Shown here piece by piece: positions 1-8,260 of a stretch of DNA of 40,782 bases; position 1 is the stretch's first letter; the number at the start of each line of letters is the position of its first letter. The DNA lies in assembly GCF_026242045.1 (NCBI RefSeq), contig NZ_JAPJDO010000047.1, forward strand, positions 1 to 40,782, in the 5' to 3' direction. The DNA is from Mycobacterium pinniadriaticum. Lineage in GTDB: Bacteria > Actinomycetota > Actinomycetes > Mycobacteriales > Mycobacteriaceae. The notes under the pieces are model-generated. The model was given only the letters and a program-made list of their open reading frames with translations. It ran no database searches and was not told the DNA's origin. The position numbers and the translations under genes are program-made.

Positions 1-115
1 TCATGGTTGACCCCGCCCGTCTGCGACGCAAGCACCTCACCAGGCCGAACACCACGGCCAAATTTTCATCCTCCACCACCGGGCGCAGCCCCCCAGACAG
101 CTGCTCGCGGGGAAC

Positions 116-373
116 TCAGGCGTCGAGGTCTTGCTGGACCAGCTCGGCGATGCTCGTGCACACCGACTCGTCCTCGGAAGCGACGGTGACCTCGGCGCCG
201 TTTCCCGCGCCCAGGGTCATGATCATCAGAGCCGAGCCGGCGTCCACCGGCTCGCCACCCGCCAGCATCAACGTCACCGGAACGCCGGCGTTCACCACCG
301 CTTCGGAGATGATGGCCGCGGGACGGGCGTGCAGTCCGATCGCGGAACCGACGATGACGGTCTTGGTGTGCAT
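116..373 (-). CDS. ptsH: HPr phosphocarrier protein of the PTS
   Basis: Small cytoplasmic phosphocarrier (85 aa) that accepts phosphate from enzyme I and passes it to the EIIA domain of the fructose permease. The HPr signature is clear: GLHARPA near the N-terminus places the phosphorylated histidine at residue 15, and a serine in DAGSALMIM (about residue 47) sits where the regulatory Ser-46 of Firmicute HPr lies, although no HPr kinase is seen here. The start is the ATG at 373, because AAGGAG lies six bases upstream and the length then equals the family norm; a longer in-frame ORF beginning at 415 would add 14 unlikely residues. It is the last gene of the deoR-fruK-fruA-ptsH operon, 63 bp after fruA. 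The 115 bp to its left hold no gene that I can recognise. Confidence 0.95.
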   Translation of the reverse strand: MHTKTVIVGSAIGLHARPAAIISEAVVNAGVPVTLMLAGGEPVDAGSALMIMTLGAGNGAEVTVASEDESVCTSIAELVQQDLDA

Positions 374-436
374 GGGACTCCTTGGCGTTGATGCCGAATT
401 CGACGTTATGGACATGTCTACTCCGAACTTCCGCGC

Positions 437-2452
437 TCAAATGCTGGTTTCGGCGAGGGAGGCGGTCCGGATGAACTGCTTGGCGCCGACCACCGTAAAT
501 GCCCCGACGGCGGTGCCCGCGGCCAGCGCCACCAGGAACCACCCCAGGTTCCCGATCGCGAAGAACACGAAGATCCCGCCGTGCGGCGCCTTGAGCGTGA
601 CATCGAAGGCCATGATCAGCGCGCCGGTGACCGCACCCCCGGCCATCATCGACGGGATGACCCGCAGCGGGTCGGCGGCGGCGAACGGTATCGCGCCCTC
701 GGAGATGAACGAAGCGCCCAGCAGCCATGCCGCCCTGCCGTTCTCGCGTTCGGGTTCGCTGAACAGCCCGGGTCGGATGGTGGTGGCCAGCGCCATCGCC
801 AGCGGTGGCACCATGCCGGCGGCCATCACCGCTGCCATGATGCGAAGCGAGGCAGGGTCGGCGACGTTGAGCCCCGCGGTGGCGAAGGCGTAGGCCGCCT
901 TGTTCACCGGTCCACCGAGGTCGAAGCACATCATCAGGCCCAGGATCACCCCCAGCAGGATGACCGACGCCCCCGTCAGCCCGTTGAGCCAGTTGGTCAA
1001 TCCGGAGGTGATCGCCGCCAGGGGCCGGCCCAGCAGAAGAAACATCAGCAGCCCCACGATCAATGACGCGACCAGCGGGATGATCACCACCGGCATCAGT
1101 CCGCGAAACCACTGCGGGACCTTCCAGCGGCTGATCCACAGTGCGGCGAAGCCGGCGATCAGACCGCCCACGATGCCCCCGATAAAGCCGCCGCCGACGA
1201 ACACCGCCACCGCGCCGGCGGTGAAACCCGGTGCGATACCAGGCCGGTCGGCGATCGCGAAGGAGATATAGCCGGCCAGCGCCGGAACCAGGAACATGAA
1301 CGCCAGCCCGCCGAGGGTGAACAGGACCGCACCCAGGTACTGGGTCAGACCACCGGCAGGCAGGCTGGTGAGGGTGTTCGTGGTGGCGATATGGCTGCCC
1401 AGCGAATTCATGCCGAAGGCCAGCTGCTCGGCACCGTCGGGGCTGTTGGCGATGTCATAGCCGGCCAGCAGGAAGCCCAGGGCGATCAGCAGGCCGCCGG
1501 CTGCGACGAACGGAATCATGTAGCTCACGCCGGTCAGCAGAATCTGCCGGATCCGGGTTCCCCAGCCGACCCCGCCGGCGGGGGCGCCGCTGTCGGCGGC
1601 GGCCGCGGTGCCCTCGACCCGGGCCGCCTTCGGATTATCGGCGGCGGCAACGGCTTCGGCGATCATGGTGTCGGGTTCGTTGATAGCCCGCTTGACACCG
1701 GAGGCGATCACCGGCTTGCCGGCGAATCGTTGACGGTCCTTGACTCCGACGTCGGTCGCGAAGATGACGGCATCGGCGCCGCTGATCGTCTCCGCGCTGA
1801 CCGGTGTGCTTCCCGAGGACCCCTGGGTTTCGACCGTCAAACTCACTCCGGCCCGCTCGGCCGCGAGCTTGAGCGCATCGGCGGCCATATAGGTGTGGGC
1901 GATTCCGGTCGGGCATGCGGTGATAGCGACGATCGACTTGGCCTGCACCGCCTCGGGGGCCGCGGATGGGGCCGCCGGCTTGGCCGCCTCCGGGTTGACC
2001 ACCCCGTCGACGAGGGAGACGACATCGTCGGCCGATCCGGCGTCCCGCAGAGACTGCACGAAGTCCGGCCGCACCAAGGCGCGCGCCAGGCTGGACAACA
2101 GCTTCATATGCTCGGCGCCTGCGCCGTCGGGCGCGGCGATCAGGAACACCAGATCCGCCGGTCCGTCCGGCGCCCCGAAATCGACCTTCGTTGCCAGCCG
2201 GGCGAATCCGATCGACGGGGTGGTCACCGCCGACGACCGGCAGTGCGGGATGGCGATGCCACCGGGAAGTCCGGTCGCCGACTGCGCCTCGCGTGCCATG
2301 GCGGCTTCTTGCAGCGCCGCGCCATCGCTGACCCGGCCGCTGTCGGCGAGTCGGACGGCGAGCCGGCCGATCACCGCCTCTTTGTCCGCCCCGGCGTCGA
2401 CGTCGAGAAGCACCAGATCGGTGCTGATGATGGACATGGTGGAATGCGTCAT
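437..2452 (-). CDS. fruA: PTS fructose-specific EIIABC permease
   Basis: Membrane permease that imports fructose and phosphorylates it to fructose 1-phosphate. The 671-aa protein has the fused order EIIA-EIIB-EIIC. EIIA covers about residues 1-150, with the phospho-histidine at position 70 in GIAIPHC. EIIB begins near residue 172, with the phospho-cysteine at 180 in AITACPTGIAHTYMAA. EIIC (about 290-660) is a run of hydrophobic helices starting around LTGVSYMIPFVAAGG. An alanine/proline linker (AAKPAAPSAAPEA) joins EIIA and EIIB. The start at 2452 is chosen because AAGG lies upstream; an internal ATG at 2437 has no Shine-Dalgarno sequence. It follows fruK by 17 bp, so import and the next kinase step are co-expressed. 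The fructose rather than mannitol assignment rests on the domain order and the fruK neighbour. Confidence 0.95.
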   Translation of the reverse strand: MTHSTMSIISTDLVLLDVDAGADKEAVIGRLAVRLADSGRVSDGAALQEAAMAREAQSATGLPGGIAIPHCRSSAVTTPSIGFARLATKVDFGAPDGPADLVFLIAAPDGAGAEHMKLLSSLARALVRPDFVQSLRDAGSADDVVSLVDGVVNPEAAKPAAPSAAPEAVQAKSIVAITACPTGIAHTYMAADALKLAAERAGVSLTVETQGSSGSTPVSAETISGADAVIFATDVGVKDRQRFAGKPVIASGVKRAINEPDTMIAEAVAAADNPKAARVEGTAAAADSGAPAGGVGWGTRIRQILLTGVSYMIPFVAAGGLLIALGFLLAGYDIANSPDGAEQLAFGMNSLGSHIATTNTLTSLPAGGLTQYLGAVLFTLGGLAFMFLVPALAGYISFAIADRPGIAPGFTAGAVAVFVGGGFIGGIVGGLIAGFAALWISRWKVPQWFRGLMPVVIIPLVASLIVGLLMFLLLGRPLAAITSGLTNWLNGLTGASVILLGVILGLMMCFDLGGPVNKAAYAFATAGLNVADPASLRIMAAVMAAGMVPPLAMALATTIRPGLFSEPERENGRAAWLLGASFISEGAIPFAAADPLRVIPSMMAGGAVTGALIMAFDVTLKAPHGGIFVFFAIGNLGWFLVALAAGTAVGAFTVVGAKQFIRTASLAETSI

Positions 2453-2469
2453 GGGACTGCCTTTTCGGA

Positions 2470-3447
2470 TCAGGAACGGGCCGGGAACGGCGATATCGAG
2501 GTGACTGCCACGTCGTCGAGGTTGATGTGGGCCGGCGACGGAAGTGCCGAGCCGGGCAGCGCCGCTGCGGCGCTACCGTAGGCGACGGCCATCTGAAGTC
2601 GTTGCGGCGCCTCGGCACCGCCGACGTCGGCGCGTACATAACCCGCGAGGGAGGAGTCGCCGGCGCCGACGGTGCTCCTGGGTTGGATCGGAGGCGGGGT
2701 GGCAAGCCAGCTGCCGGTGTCATTGACCAGGAGCGCGCCCGCCGCGCCGAGCGTGGCCAAGACGGTTTTGGCACCGCGTTCGAGGAGGTGCCGGGCGGCG
2801 TCGACCACGGGGTCCGGATCGCCCTGGGCCAGGGCATCTTCCAGCATCTGTGCATCGACACCGGCCAGGCTGGCCAGTTCCTCGGAGTTCGGCTTGATCA
2901 CGTCGGGGGCGGCGGTGCCGAACCCGGCGGCCAGCGCGGCGAGCGGCGCATCGGAGGTGTCGACTGCGACTTTGCAGTCGTAGGACCGCAATTGGGCCAC
3001 CACGTCGGCGTACCAGCTGTCCGGGATTCCGGGCGGCAGGGAGCCGGACAGCACCACCCACCGGGCAGCCGCCGCGCGGTCGAGGATCGCCTGGGTGAGC
3101 GCTGCGAGTGCGGGAGGGTCAACCACCGCGCCGGGTTCATTGATTTTCGTTGTCGTTCCGTCGGATTCGGTGATCGCGAGATTGGTCCGCGCCGTGCCGT
3201 CGATGGGCACCACGTGGAAGGCCACGCCGGCGGACTCCAGTGCGGCCACGATCGGGTCATGCCGGGCGGCGGGCAGCACCGCGACGGTGTCCAGGCCGGC
3301 CAGGGTGAGTGCCCGCGCGACGTTGACGCCCTTGCCGCCGGGTTCAATGGTCACCGACTGCACCCGGTGCACTGCGCCGCGCACCAATTGGGCCGGCAGT
3401 GTGACCGTCCGGTCGATGCTCGGATTGGGAGTGACGGTGACGATCAT
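2470..3447 (-). CDS. fruK: 1-phosphofructokinase (PfkB family)
   Basis: Cytoplasmic kinase of 325 aa that converts fructose 1-phosphate, the product of the PTS permease, to fructose 1,6-bisphosphate for glycolysis. It opens with the classic family start MIVTVTPNPSIDRTV and has a glycine-rich GGKGVNVARAL segment near residue 38. The PfkB signature near the C-terminus, STVGAGDSSLAGYV, carries the catalytic Asp. Length is normal for the family. Its ATG overlaps the stop of the upstream deoR-type gene as ATGA, which implies translational coupling, and fruA follows 17 bp downstream. The position between a sugar-responsive repressor and the permease argues for 1-phosphofructokinase over a ribokinase or tagatose kinase. 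Confidence 0.93.
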   Translation of the reverse strand: MIVTVTPNPSIDRTVTLPAQLVRGAVHRVQSVTIEPGGKGVNVARALTLAGLDTVAVLPAARHDPIVAALESAGVAFHVVPIDGTARTNLAITESDGTTTKINEPGAVVDPPALAALTQAILDRAAAARWVVLSGSLPPGIPDSWYADVVAQLRSYDCKVAVDTSDAPLAALAAGFGTAAPDVIKPNSEELASLAGVDAQMLEDALAQGDPDPVVDAARHLLERGAKTVLATLGAAGALLVNDTGSWLATPPPIQPRSTVGAGDSSLAGYVRADVGGAEAPQRLQMAVAYGSAAAALPGSALPSPAHINLDDVAVTSISPFPARS

Positions 3448-4223
3448 GGTTCCCCTCCTGCCACGACGACCTCGATGCCCACTTCGGTCAGCGCGGTGCG
3501 GTCGGCGTCGCTGATCTCGAGGTCGGTGATCAGGGCGTCGACACTGCCGATCGGGGCGAAGCTGATGAACTCCTCGCGGCCGACCTTCGACGAGTCGGCC
3601 AGCACCACCACGTAGTTGGCGCAGCGGACCATTGCGCGCTTGACCGCGGCCTCATCGCTGTCGGGGGTGGACAGCCCATGGCGCACGGTGATGCCGTTGG
3701 TGCCGATGAAGGCGATGTCCACGCGCAGGGTGTCCAGCGTGCGCAGCACCGGTTCGCCGACGGCTGCCTGGGTCAGTCCGCGCACCCGACCGCCGAGCAG
3801 CTGCAGGTTGATCGAGGGCATGCCGGCAAGCCGCGCCGCGATCGGCACCGAGTTGGTCACCGCGATCAGTTCCCGGTCGGCCGGCAACATGGCCGCGACC
3901 CGGGCGGTGGTGGTGCCGGCGTCGAAGAGGACCGTGGCACCGGACAGCGGCAAGAACTCGGCGGCGGCCCGCGCGATGGCCTCTTTGTGATCGGCGCGGG
4001 TGATCTCCCGTTCATCGACACCGGGCTCGACCACGTGCAGGGCCCGCAGCGGGACCGCACCGCCGTGCACCCGCCGGACGAGGCCGGCCCGATCCAGCGC
4101 GGCGAGATCTCGGCGGACGGTTTCGGTCGTGACGTCGTAGGCCTGCGCCAGTTCGGCTACCGAGGCCCGTCCCTGGGACAGCACTCGGGCGGCTATCGCC
4201 TGCTGACGTTCTTCCGGGTACAC
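3444..4223 (-). CDS. DeoR-family repressor of the fructose PTS operon
   Basis: DNA-binding regulator of 259 aa. An N-terminal DeoR helix-turn-helix (about residues 5-55, RQQAIAARVLSQGRASVAELAQAYDVTTETVRRDL in outline) is followed by the DeoR sensor domain, a ribose-5-phosphate isomerase-like fold with the GTTTARVA loop that normally binds a sugar phosphate. The GTG at 4223 is chosen because GGAGA lies about five bases upstream and the protein then begins with the family-typical YPEERQQAI; the longer ORF to 4250 is unlikely. It is first in the minus-strand operon and divergent from ptsI, so it probably controls both from the shared intergenic region. The inducer is inferred to be fructose 1-phosphate, by analogy with other DeoR/FruR regulators. 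Confidence 0.9.
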   Translation of the reverse strand: MYPEERQQAIAARVLSQGRASVAELAQAYDVTTETVRRDLAALDRAGLVRRVHGGAVPLRALHVVEPGVDEREITRADHKEAIARAAAEFLPLSGATVLFDAGTTTARVAAMLPADRELIAVTNSVPIAARLAGMPSINLQLLGGRVRGLTQAAVGEPVLRTLDTLRVDIAFIGTNGITVRHGLSTPDSDEAAVKRAMVRCANYVVVLADSSKVGREEFISFAPIGSVDALITDLEISDADRTALTEVGIEVVVAGGEP

Positions 4224-4326
4224 GGTTCTCCGTTTGTGTGGGCTCAGCACCAGATTGAATGTTGGTATGTGTTGTTTTACCCCCGTTTGTGTTGACTTGT
4301 CAATGAATCGTTGTAACCTAGTTCAC
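4224..4326. promoter_or_regulatory. Divergent deoR-fru / ptsI control region
   Basis: This short region serves both directions. The palindrome TTGACTTGTCAA (4292-4303) supplies a plus-strand -35 (TTGACT, 4292-4297), 16 bases before a -10 TAACCT (4314-4319). On the minus strand it supplies TTGACA, about 18 bases before TAAAAC. The plus-strand -10 ends seven bases before the ptsI ATG, so the ptsI message is probably leaderless. Three similar words lie between the genes: GTTTGTGT at 4232, GTATGTGT at 4265 and GTTTGTGT at 4285. They resemble the repeated T/G-rich operators bound by DeoR-family proteins. The promoter calls are by eye, and the operator role is inferred. Confidence 0.6.
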
Positions 4327-6024
4327 ATGACCGCCTCTTCCACGCCTACCTCACTCGGTGCCGGACAGGTGCTCACCGGTGTTCCGGTGGTCCCCGGCGT
4401 TCGCTACGCACCGGTTATCCGCCCCGGCCGGCTTCCCGCCGTCGAGGACCTCGACCCGGGCGGCGAGATCGCCGAAGGGCAACGGGACGCCGAAGCGACC
4501 CGGTTCTCCGCCGCCGCCACCGCGGTCGCCGACCGGCTGCGGGAGCGCGCAGCCCACGCGACCGGAGCCGCGTCGGAGGTGCTGGCGGCCACCGCGATGC
4601 TGGCGCAGGACCGCGCCTGGCTGGGCGCGGCCGAGAAGCGCATCAAAGAGGGTGCGCCGGCCGTGCGGGCGACTGCCGCGGCGGTGGCCCAGTTCGTCGA
4701 CTTGTTCACGCAGATGGGCGGGCTGATGGCAGAACGCGTCACCGACCTGCGGGACATCCGTGACCGCGTGATGGCCGAACTGAGCGGCCTGCCCGAACCC
4801 GGTGTGCCGGTGCCGGCCCAGCCGGCCATTCTGTGTGCCGAGGATCTGGCGCCCGCCGACACCGCGGGCTTGGATCCCGCTCTCGTCGTCGGCCTGGCCA
4901 CCACGCTCGGCGGTCCGACCAGCCACACCGCGATCATTGCGCGTCAGCTGGGGATCCCGTGCGTGGTCGCCGTCCCGGGTCTCGACGACGTCCCGGCCGG
5001 TGCCGACGTTCTGATCGATGGGATGCGCGGAACGCTCAGTGTGTCGCCCGACCCGGCCGAAGCGGCCGCCGCGGTAGCGGCCGCCGAGGCCGCCGCAGCC
5101 GCGATGGCCGGCTGGAGCGGTCCCGGCGCCACCGCCGATGGGCACCAGGTGTCGATCCTGGCCAACGTCCAGGACGGGTCGGCAGCGCGGGCCGCGCGGG
5201 AAACCCCGGCTGAGGGGATCGGCCTGTTCCGGACCGAACTGTGCTTCCTCAACCGCGACACCGAGCCCACGGTCGATGAGCAGGCCGCGATATACGGTGA
5301 GGTGCTCGATGCCTTCGCCGGGTGCAAGGTCGTCATCCGCACCTTGGACGCTGGATCGGACAAGCCGCTGAAATTCGTCGGGCATCCCGACGAGGCCAAC
5401 CCCGCACTCGGTGTGCGCGGGATCCGCATCGAGGCCATTCACCCCGAGGTCCTCGACCGCCAGCTTGACGCGATCGCGTTGGCAGCAGAGCGGACCGGTA
5501 ACGCGCCGTGGGTGATGGCACCGATGATCGCCACCCCTGGGGAGGCCGAGCGGTTCGCCGAACGGGCTCGTCGGCGCAACCTCGTCCCCGGCGTGATGAT
5601 CGAGGTGCCCGCCGCCGCACTATTGGCCGACCACATTCTGGCGCACGTCGAGTTTCTGTCCATCGGCACCAACGACCTGGCGCAGTACACGATGGCCGCC
5701 GACCGGATGTCGGCCGAACTGGCCACCCTGACCGATCCCTGGCAGCCCGGTGTCCTGGCGCTGGTCGCCCAGACGGCGCGCGCCGGCGCGAGCCGGGGCA
5801 AGCCGGTCGGGGTCTGCGGCGAGGCCGCTGCCGACCCGTTGCTGGCCTGCGTACTGACCGGGCTCGGCGTCACGTCGCTGTCCGCGGCGGCCGCCGCGGT
5901 GACCGGCGTCGGCGCCAAACTCGCCACGGTGACCCTGCGGCAATGCCGCGACGCCGCCGATGCCGTGCTGACCACGGCGAGTGCGGCGGAGGCCCGCGCG
6001 GCGGCGCTGGCCGTACTCGATTAG
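4327..6024 (+). CDS. ptsI: PTS enzyme I (phosphoenolpyruvate-protein phosphotransferase)
   Basis: Cytoplasmic enzyme of 565 aa that takes phosphate from phosphoenolpyruvate and hands it to HPr, starting the PTS chain. The phospho-histidine is at residue 200 in GGPTSHTAIIARQLGIPCVV. The C-terminal PEP-binding barrel shows EGIGLFRTELCF, the RTLDAGSDKPL motif, a GVMIEVPAAALLADHIL segment and FLSIGTNDLAQY, followed by the VCGEAAADP cysteine motif. The ATG at 4327 gives a protein beginning MTASSTPTSLGAG. It has no Shine-Dalgarno sequence, but a -10 element ends seven bases upstream, so leaderless translation fits. The ORF is open further upstream to 4234, but that extension is cysteine-rich and unlike enzyme I. 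It is divergent from the fru operon and is the only enzyme I gene in the window. Confidence 0.95.
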   Translation: MTASSTPTSLGAGQVLTGVPVVPGVRYAPVIRPGRLPAVEDLDPGGEIAEGQRDAEATRFSAAATAVADRLRERAAHATGAASEVLAATAMLAQDRAWLGAAEKRIKEGAPAVRATAAAVAQFVDLFTQMGGLMAERVTDLRDIRDRVMAELSGLPEPGVPVPAQPAILCAEDLAPADTAGLDPALVVGLATTLGGPTSHTAIIARQLGIPCVVAVPGLDDVPAGADVLIDGMRGTLSVSPDPAEAAAAVAAAEAAAAAMAGWSGPGATADGHQVSILANVQDGSAARAARETPAEGIGLFRTELCFLNRDTEPTVDEQAAIYGEVLDAFAGCKVVIRTLDAGSDKPLKFVGHPDEANPALGVRGIRIEAIHPEVLDRQLDAIALAAERTGNAPWVMAPMIATPGEAERFAERARRRNLVPGVMIEVPAAALLADHILAHVEFLSIGTNDLAQYTMAADRMSAELATLTDPWQPGVLALVAQTARAGASRGKPVGVCGEAAADPLLACVLTGLGVTSLSAAAAAVTGVGAKLATVTLRQCRDAADAVLTTASAAEARAAALAVLD

Positions 6025-6032
6025 GTGTGCGC

Positions 6033-6092
6033 CGACGAGTCAGAACCCAGAGCGCCGATGCCTCCCTTGGCATCGCTCTCACGTCTGAGTCG
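6033..6092. terminator. Long bulged hairpin between convergent ptsI and FUSC genes
   Basis: A nested inverted repeat fills the gap between the two convergent stop codons. The inner stem is CGATGCC paired with GGCATCG around a six-base loop. It extends through AGAGC/GCTCT with a three-base bulge, and an outer pair CGAC...TCAGA with TCTGA...GTCG again has a three-base bulge. There is no U-tract, as is common for mycobacterial terminators. Its position suggests a bidirectional terminator. Confidence 0.55.
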
Positions 6093-6106
6093 ATGTGTGC
6101 GGGCCG

Positions 6107-8260
6107 CTAGGTGCGCAGGGGTTCCGCTGCGACCGCCGGCGGATAGGTCAGCTCCAGCTCACCGAGGTTGGCCGCAGCGGTCACCAACGGCAGCGCCGCC
6201 GAGACCGCCAGTTCGCCCGCGCCGGCCTCGGCCCGCAGCGCCGGCACCAGGTCGTCGCTGATCGGGGCGGCCGGTCCGACCCCGCCGAGGGAGCCGTCAA
6301 AACGGGAGCAGATCGCCGCGGCGTGAGCCTCCAGCACCGCCCGCGCTCGCGGGTACACCCCCAGCGGCGGTGGCACGATATCGGCGATCAGGTCGGCGGC
6401 GGCGCGCAGCCGGATCGCGCGACTGGATGCCCGTACCACCGGTGCTCGCGAGTCCGTCGGTCCACCGCTCTCCGAAAGGTATTGGCGCACTGCGTCATCC
6501 AGCGTGCGTGACACCGTCAGCGCATCGTGACTGAGCGCGTTCACCTGGTTCTCCGCGTGCTCGAAGGCGCCCCGGGTGACGCGCAGGACCGCGGCCCGCA
6601 GATAGCGGGCCCCGACTTCGCCCGCGGTGTCGATTGCCCGCTGCACCACGGTCTTGGCTCCCCTCGGCCACAGCAGCACCGAGACGACGACGCCCACCGA
6701 CGCACCCACCACGACATCTTCAACCCGGACCAGGCCGACGGCCCAGCCGCTCGGGACGATCAGGTTGAACACGATCAGCACCATCATCGTGAACGCGGCC
6801 TGGCCGGCGGCGAAGGAGCCGATCTCGGGCACATAGGCCGAACCGAACGCCACCAACGGCAACAGCACCCACATCACGATCGGGTCGGTGCCGAGCAACT
6901 CGATCACGATGGCGCCGAGCACGAAGCCGATCACCGTGCCGGTGACCGCGCGCACGACGGTGGTGCCGGTGGTCAGCGCGCTGCTGCGCAGCACCGACAA
7001 CGCGCCGAGCACGACCCAGAACCCGTGCTGCACCGGGAACACGAACGTGACCAGCACGGCCAGCGCCAGACCCAGTCCGGTGCGCACGCTGTTACGCGCC
7101 GTCACCGAGCCGGTCGCCAGGTGGCCACTGGTCAGCGCGGTGACCGCCGCGGTCTCCGAGTACACCCGGTCGGCGACCCCGGATTCGGGAAGCCGACGGC
7201 CCAACACCCGCGCCCACACCGGTCGGGCGTCGGCCGCCGCGGCGCTGGCGATCAGGCGCCCGGTGACCCCGACTGCGGCGCCGATGGTGCGCCGGTTCAG
7301 CAGGGTGCGGCCCAGGGCGACGGCCTCGTCGTCATCCGGTTCGGCGAGGATGTCGACGATGTCCTGTCGGTAACTGCCGATGGCGACGGTGCGCAGGTCG
7401 GTGTGGGTTGCGGTCAACTGGGCGCGCTCGGTGGCCCGCTGAGCCGACTGGGTGATCCGCAGGACCTGGGCGCAGTCGCGCAACACCTGCACCACCGGTT
7501 GGCGCATCGGTCCGAGCAGCGTCCCGGTGTCGCCGGTGACCCGATCGCACAGCCATTGCAGGTCGTCGACCACCCGGACCAGCGCGCGACTGCCCGCGGT
7601 CAGGGCGACCGGGCGGTAGGCGGCGCCGAGGAAGTTGGCCCGCAAGGCGTCCATCGCGGCGGTGACGTCGGTCGCCGACGCCGCACCGTCGATCCGGTCT
7701 GCCAGTGCGGCGCAGACCGACGCGGCGTGTCGGCGCAACTCTCCGTGGTGGCGTGGGGGAAGGAGGAACAACGCGGCCGGCACGCAGATCATCAGGGCGA
7801 TCAGCCAACCGAAGAGTCGTTCGCCGAGCGGACCCACCGGCGTGCACACCGGCAGCACGAAGGTCAGCAGGGTCGCCCGCCGGCCGGCGGCGACGATCTC
7901 GCTGAGCACGCCGGAGAACGTGACGGCCACCCCGATGACGAACATCAGCGTGACGGCCAACCATGGAATCGGGGCGGCCAGGGTGCCCAGGCTGATCAGC
8001 ACCGCACCGTTGACACCCAAGCCGCTGTAGGCCAGCGCCCGGCTGTTCATATTGCCCGGGAAGTCCACGATGATGAGCAGCGCGATCGAGCCGAAGATCG
8101 TGAACAGCGGCGTCTGCGAGCCGCCGCCGAGGGTGAAGCTGACGGCTGCGGCGATCGGAATGACGATGGCGGCCCGCACGGCGCGGCGCGCGGCATCGTT
8201 CTCGGGGTCGCGCGTCTTGATTCGCTCGGCCGCCCGCCGCCACAGGGCAGCCGGGCTCAC
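6107..8260 (-). CDS. FUSC-family (aromatic acid exporter-like) membrane protein
   Basis: Integral membrane protein of 717 aa with two hydrophobic blocks. One lies near the N-terminus (AAIVIPIAAAVSFTLGGG onward) and another in the middle (LGLALAVLVTFVFPVQHGFWVVLGALSVL onward); each is followed by a long cytoplasmic helical region. This duplicated layout is that of the FUSC / YccS-AaeB families, some of which export aromatic acids or other small molecules. The start is the GTG at 8260, which overlaps the stop of the upstream TetR gene as GTGA. The ORF is open much further upstream but only antisense-like residues are gained. The substrate cannot be read from sequence. Co-translation with a TetR repressor suggests an inducible efflux or stress function. 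Confidence 0.8.
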   Translation of the reverse strand: MSPAALWRRAAERIKTRDPENDAARRAVRAAIVIPIAAAVSFTLGGGSQTPLFTIFGSIALLIIVDFPGNMNSRALAYSGLGVNGAVLISLGTLAAPIPWLAVTLMFVIGVAVTFSGVLSEIVAAGRRATLLTFVLPVCTPVGPLGERLFGWLIALMICVPAALFLLPPRHHGELRRHAASVCAALADRIDGAASATDVTAAMDALRANFLGAAYRPVALTAGSRALVRVVDDLQWLCDRVTGDTGTLLGPMRQPVVQVLRDCAQVLRITQSAQRATERAQLTATHTDLRTVAIGSYRQDIVDILAEPDDDEAVALGRTLLNRRTIGAAVGVTGRLIASAAAADARPVWARVLGRRLPESGVADRVYSETAAVTALTSGHLATGSVTARNSVRTGLGLALAVLVTFVFPVQHGFWVVLGALSVLRSSALTTGTTVVRAVTGTVIGFVLGAIVIELLGTDPIVMWVLLPLVAFGSAYVPEIGSFAAGQAAFTMMVLIVFNLIVPSGWAVGLVRVEDVVVGASVGVVVSVLLWPRGAKTVVQRAIDTAGEVGARYLRAAVLRVTRGAFEHAENQVNALSHDALTVSRTLDDAVRQYLSESGGPTDSRAPVVRASSRAIRLRAAADLIADIVPPPLGVYPRARAVLEAHAAAICSRFDGSLGGVGPAAPISDDLVPALRAEAGAGELAVSAALPLVTAAANLGELELTYPPAVAAEPLRT

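Noticed and set aside
3..893. Long plus-strand ORF (296 codons) at the left edge
   Set aside because: It runs antisense to ptsH and fruA, which are certain genes, and its translation is low-complexity (Ala/Ser/Thr/Pro) without any known motif.
1635..2861. Long minus-strand ORF overlapping fruA and fruK in another frame
   Set aside because: Arginine/proline-rich translation typical of a frame shadow in GC-rich DNA; both overlapping genes are well supported.
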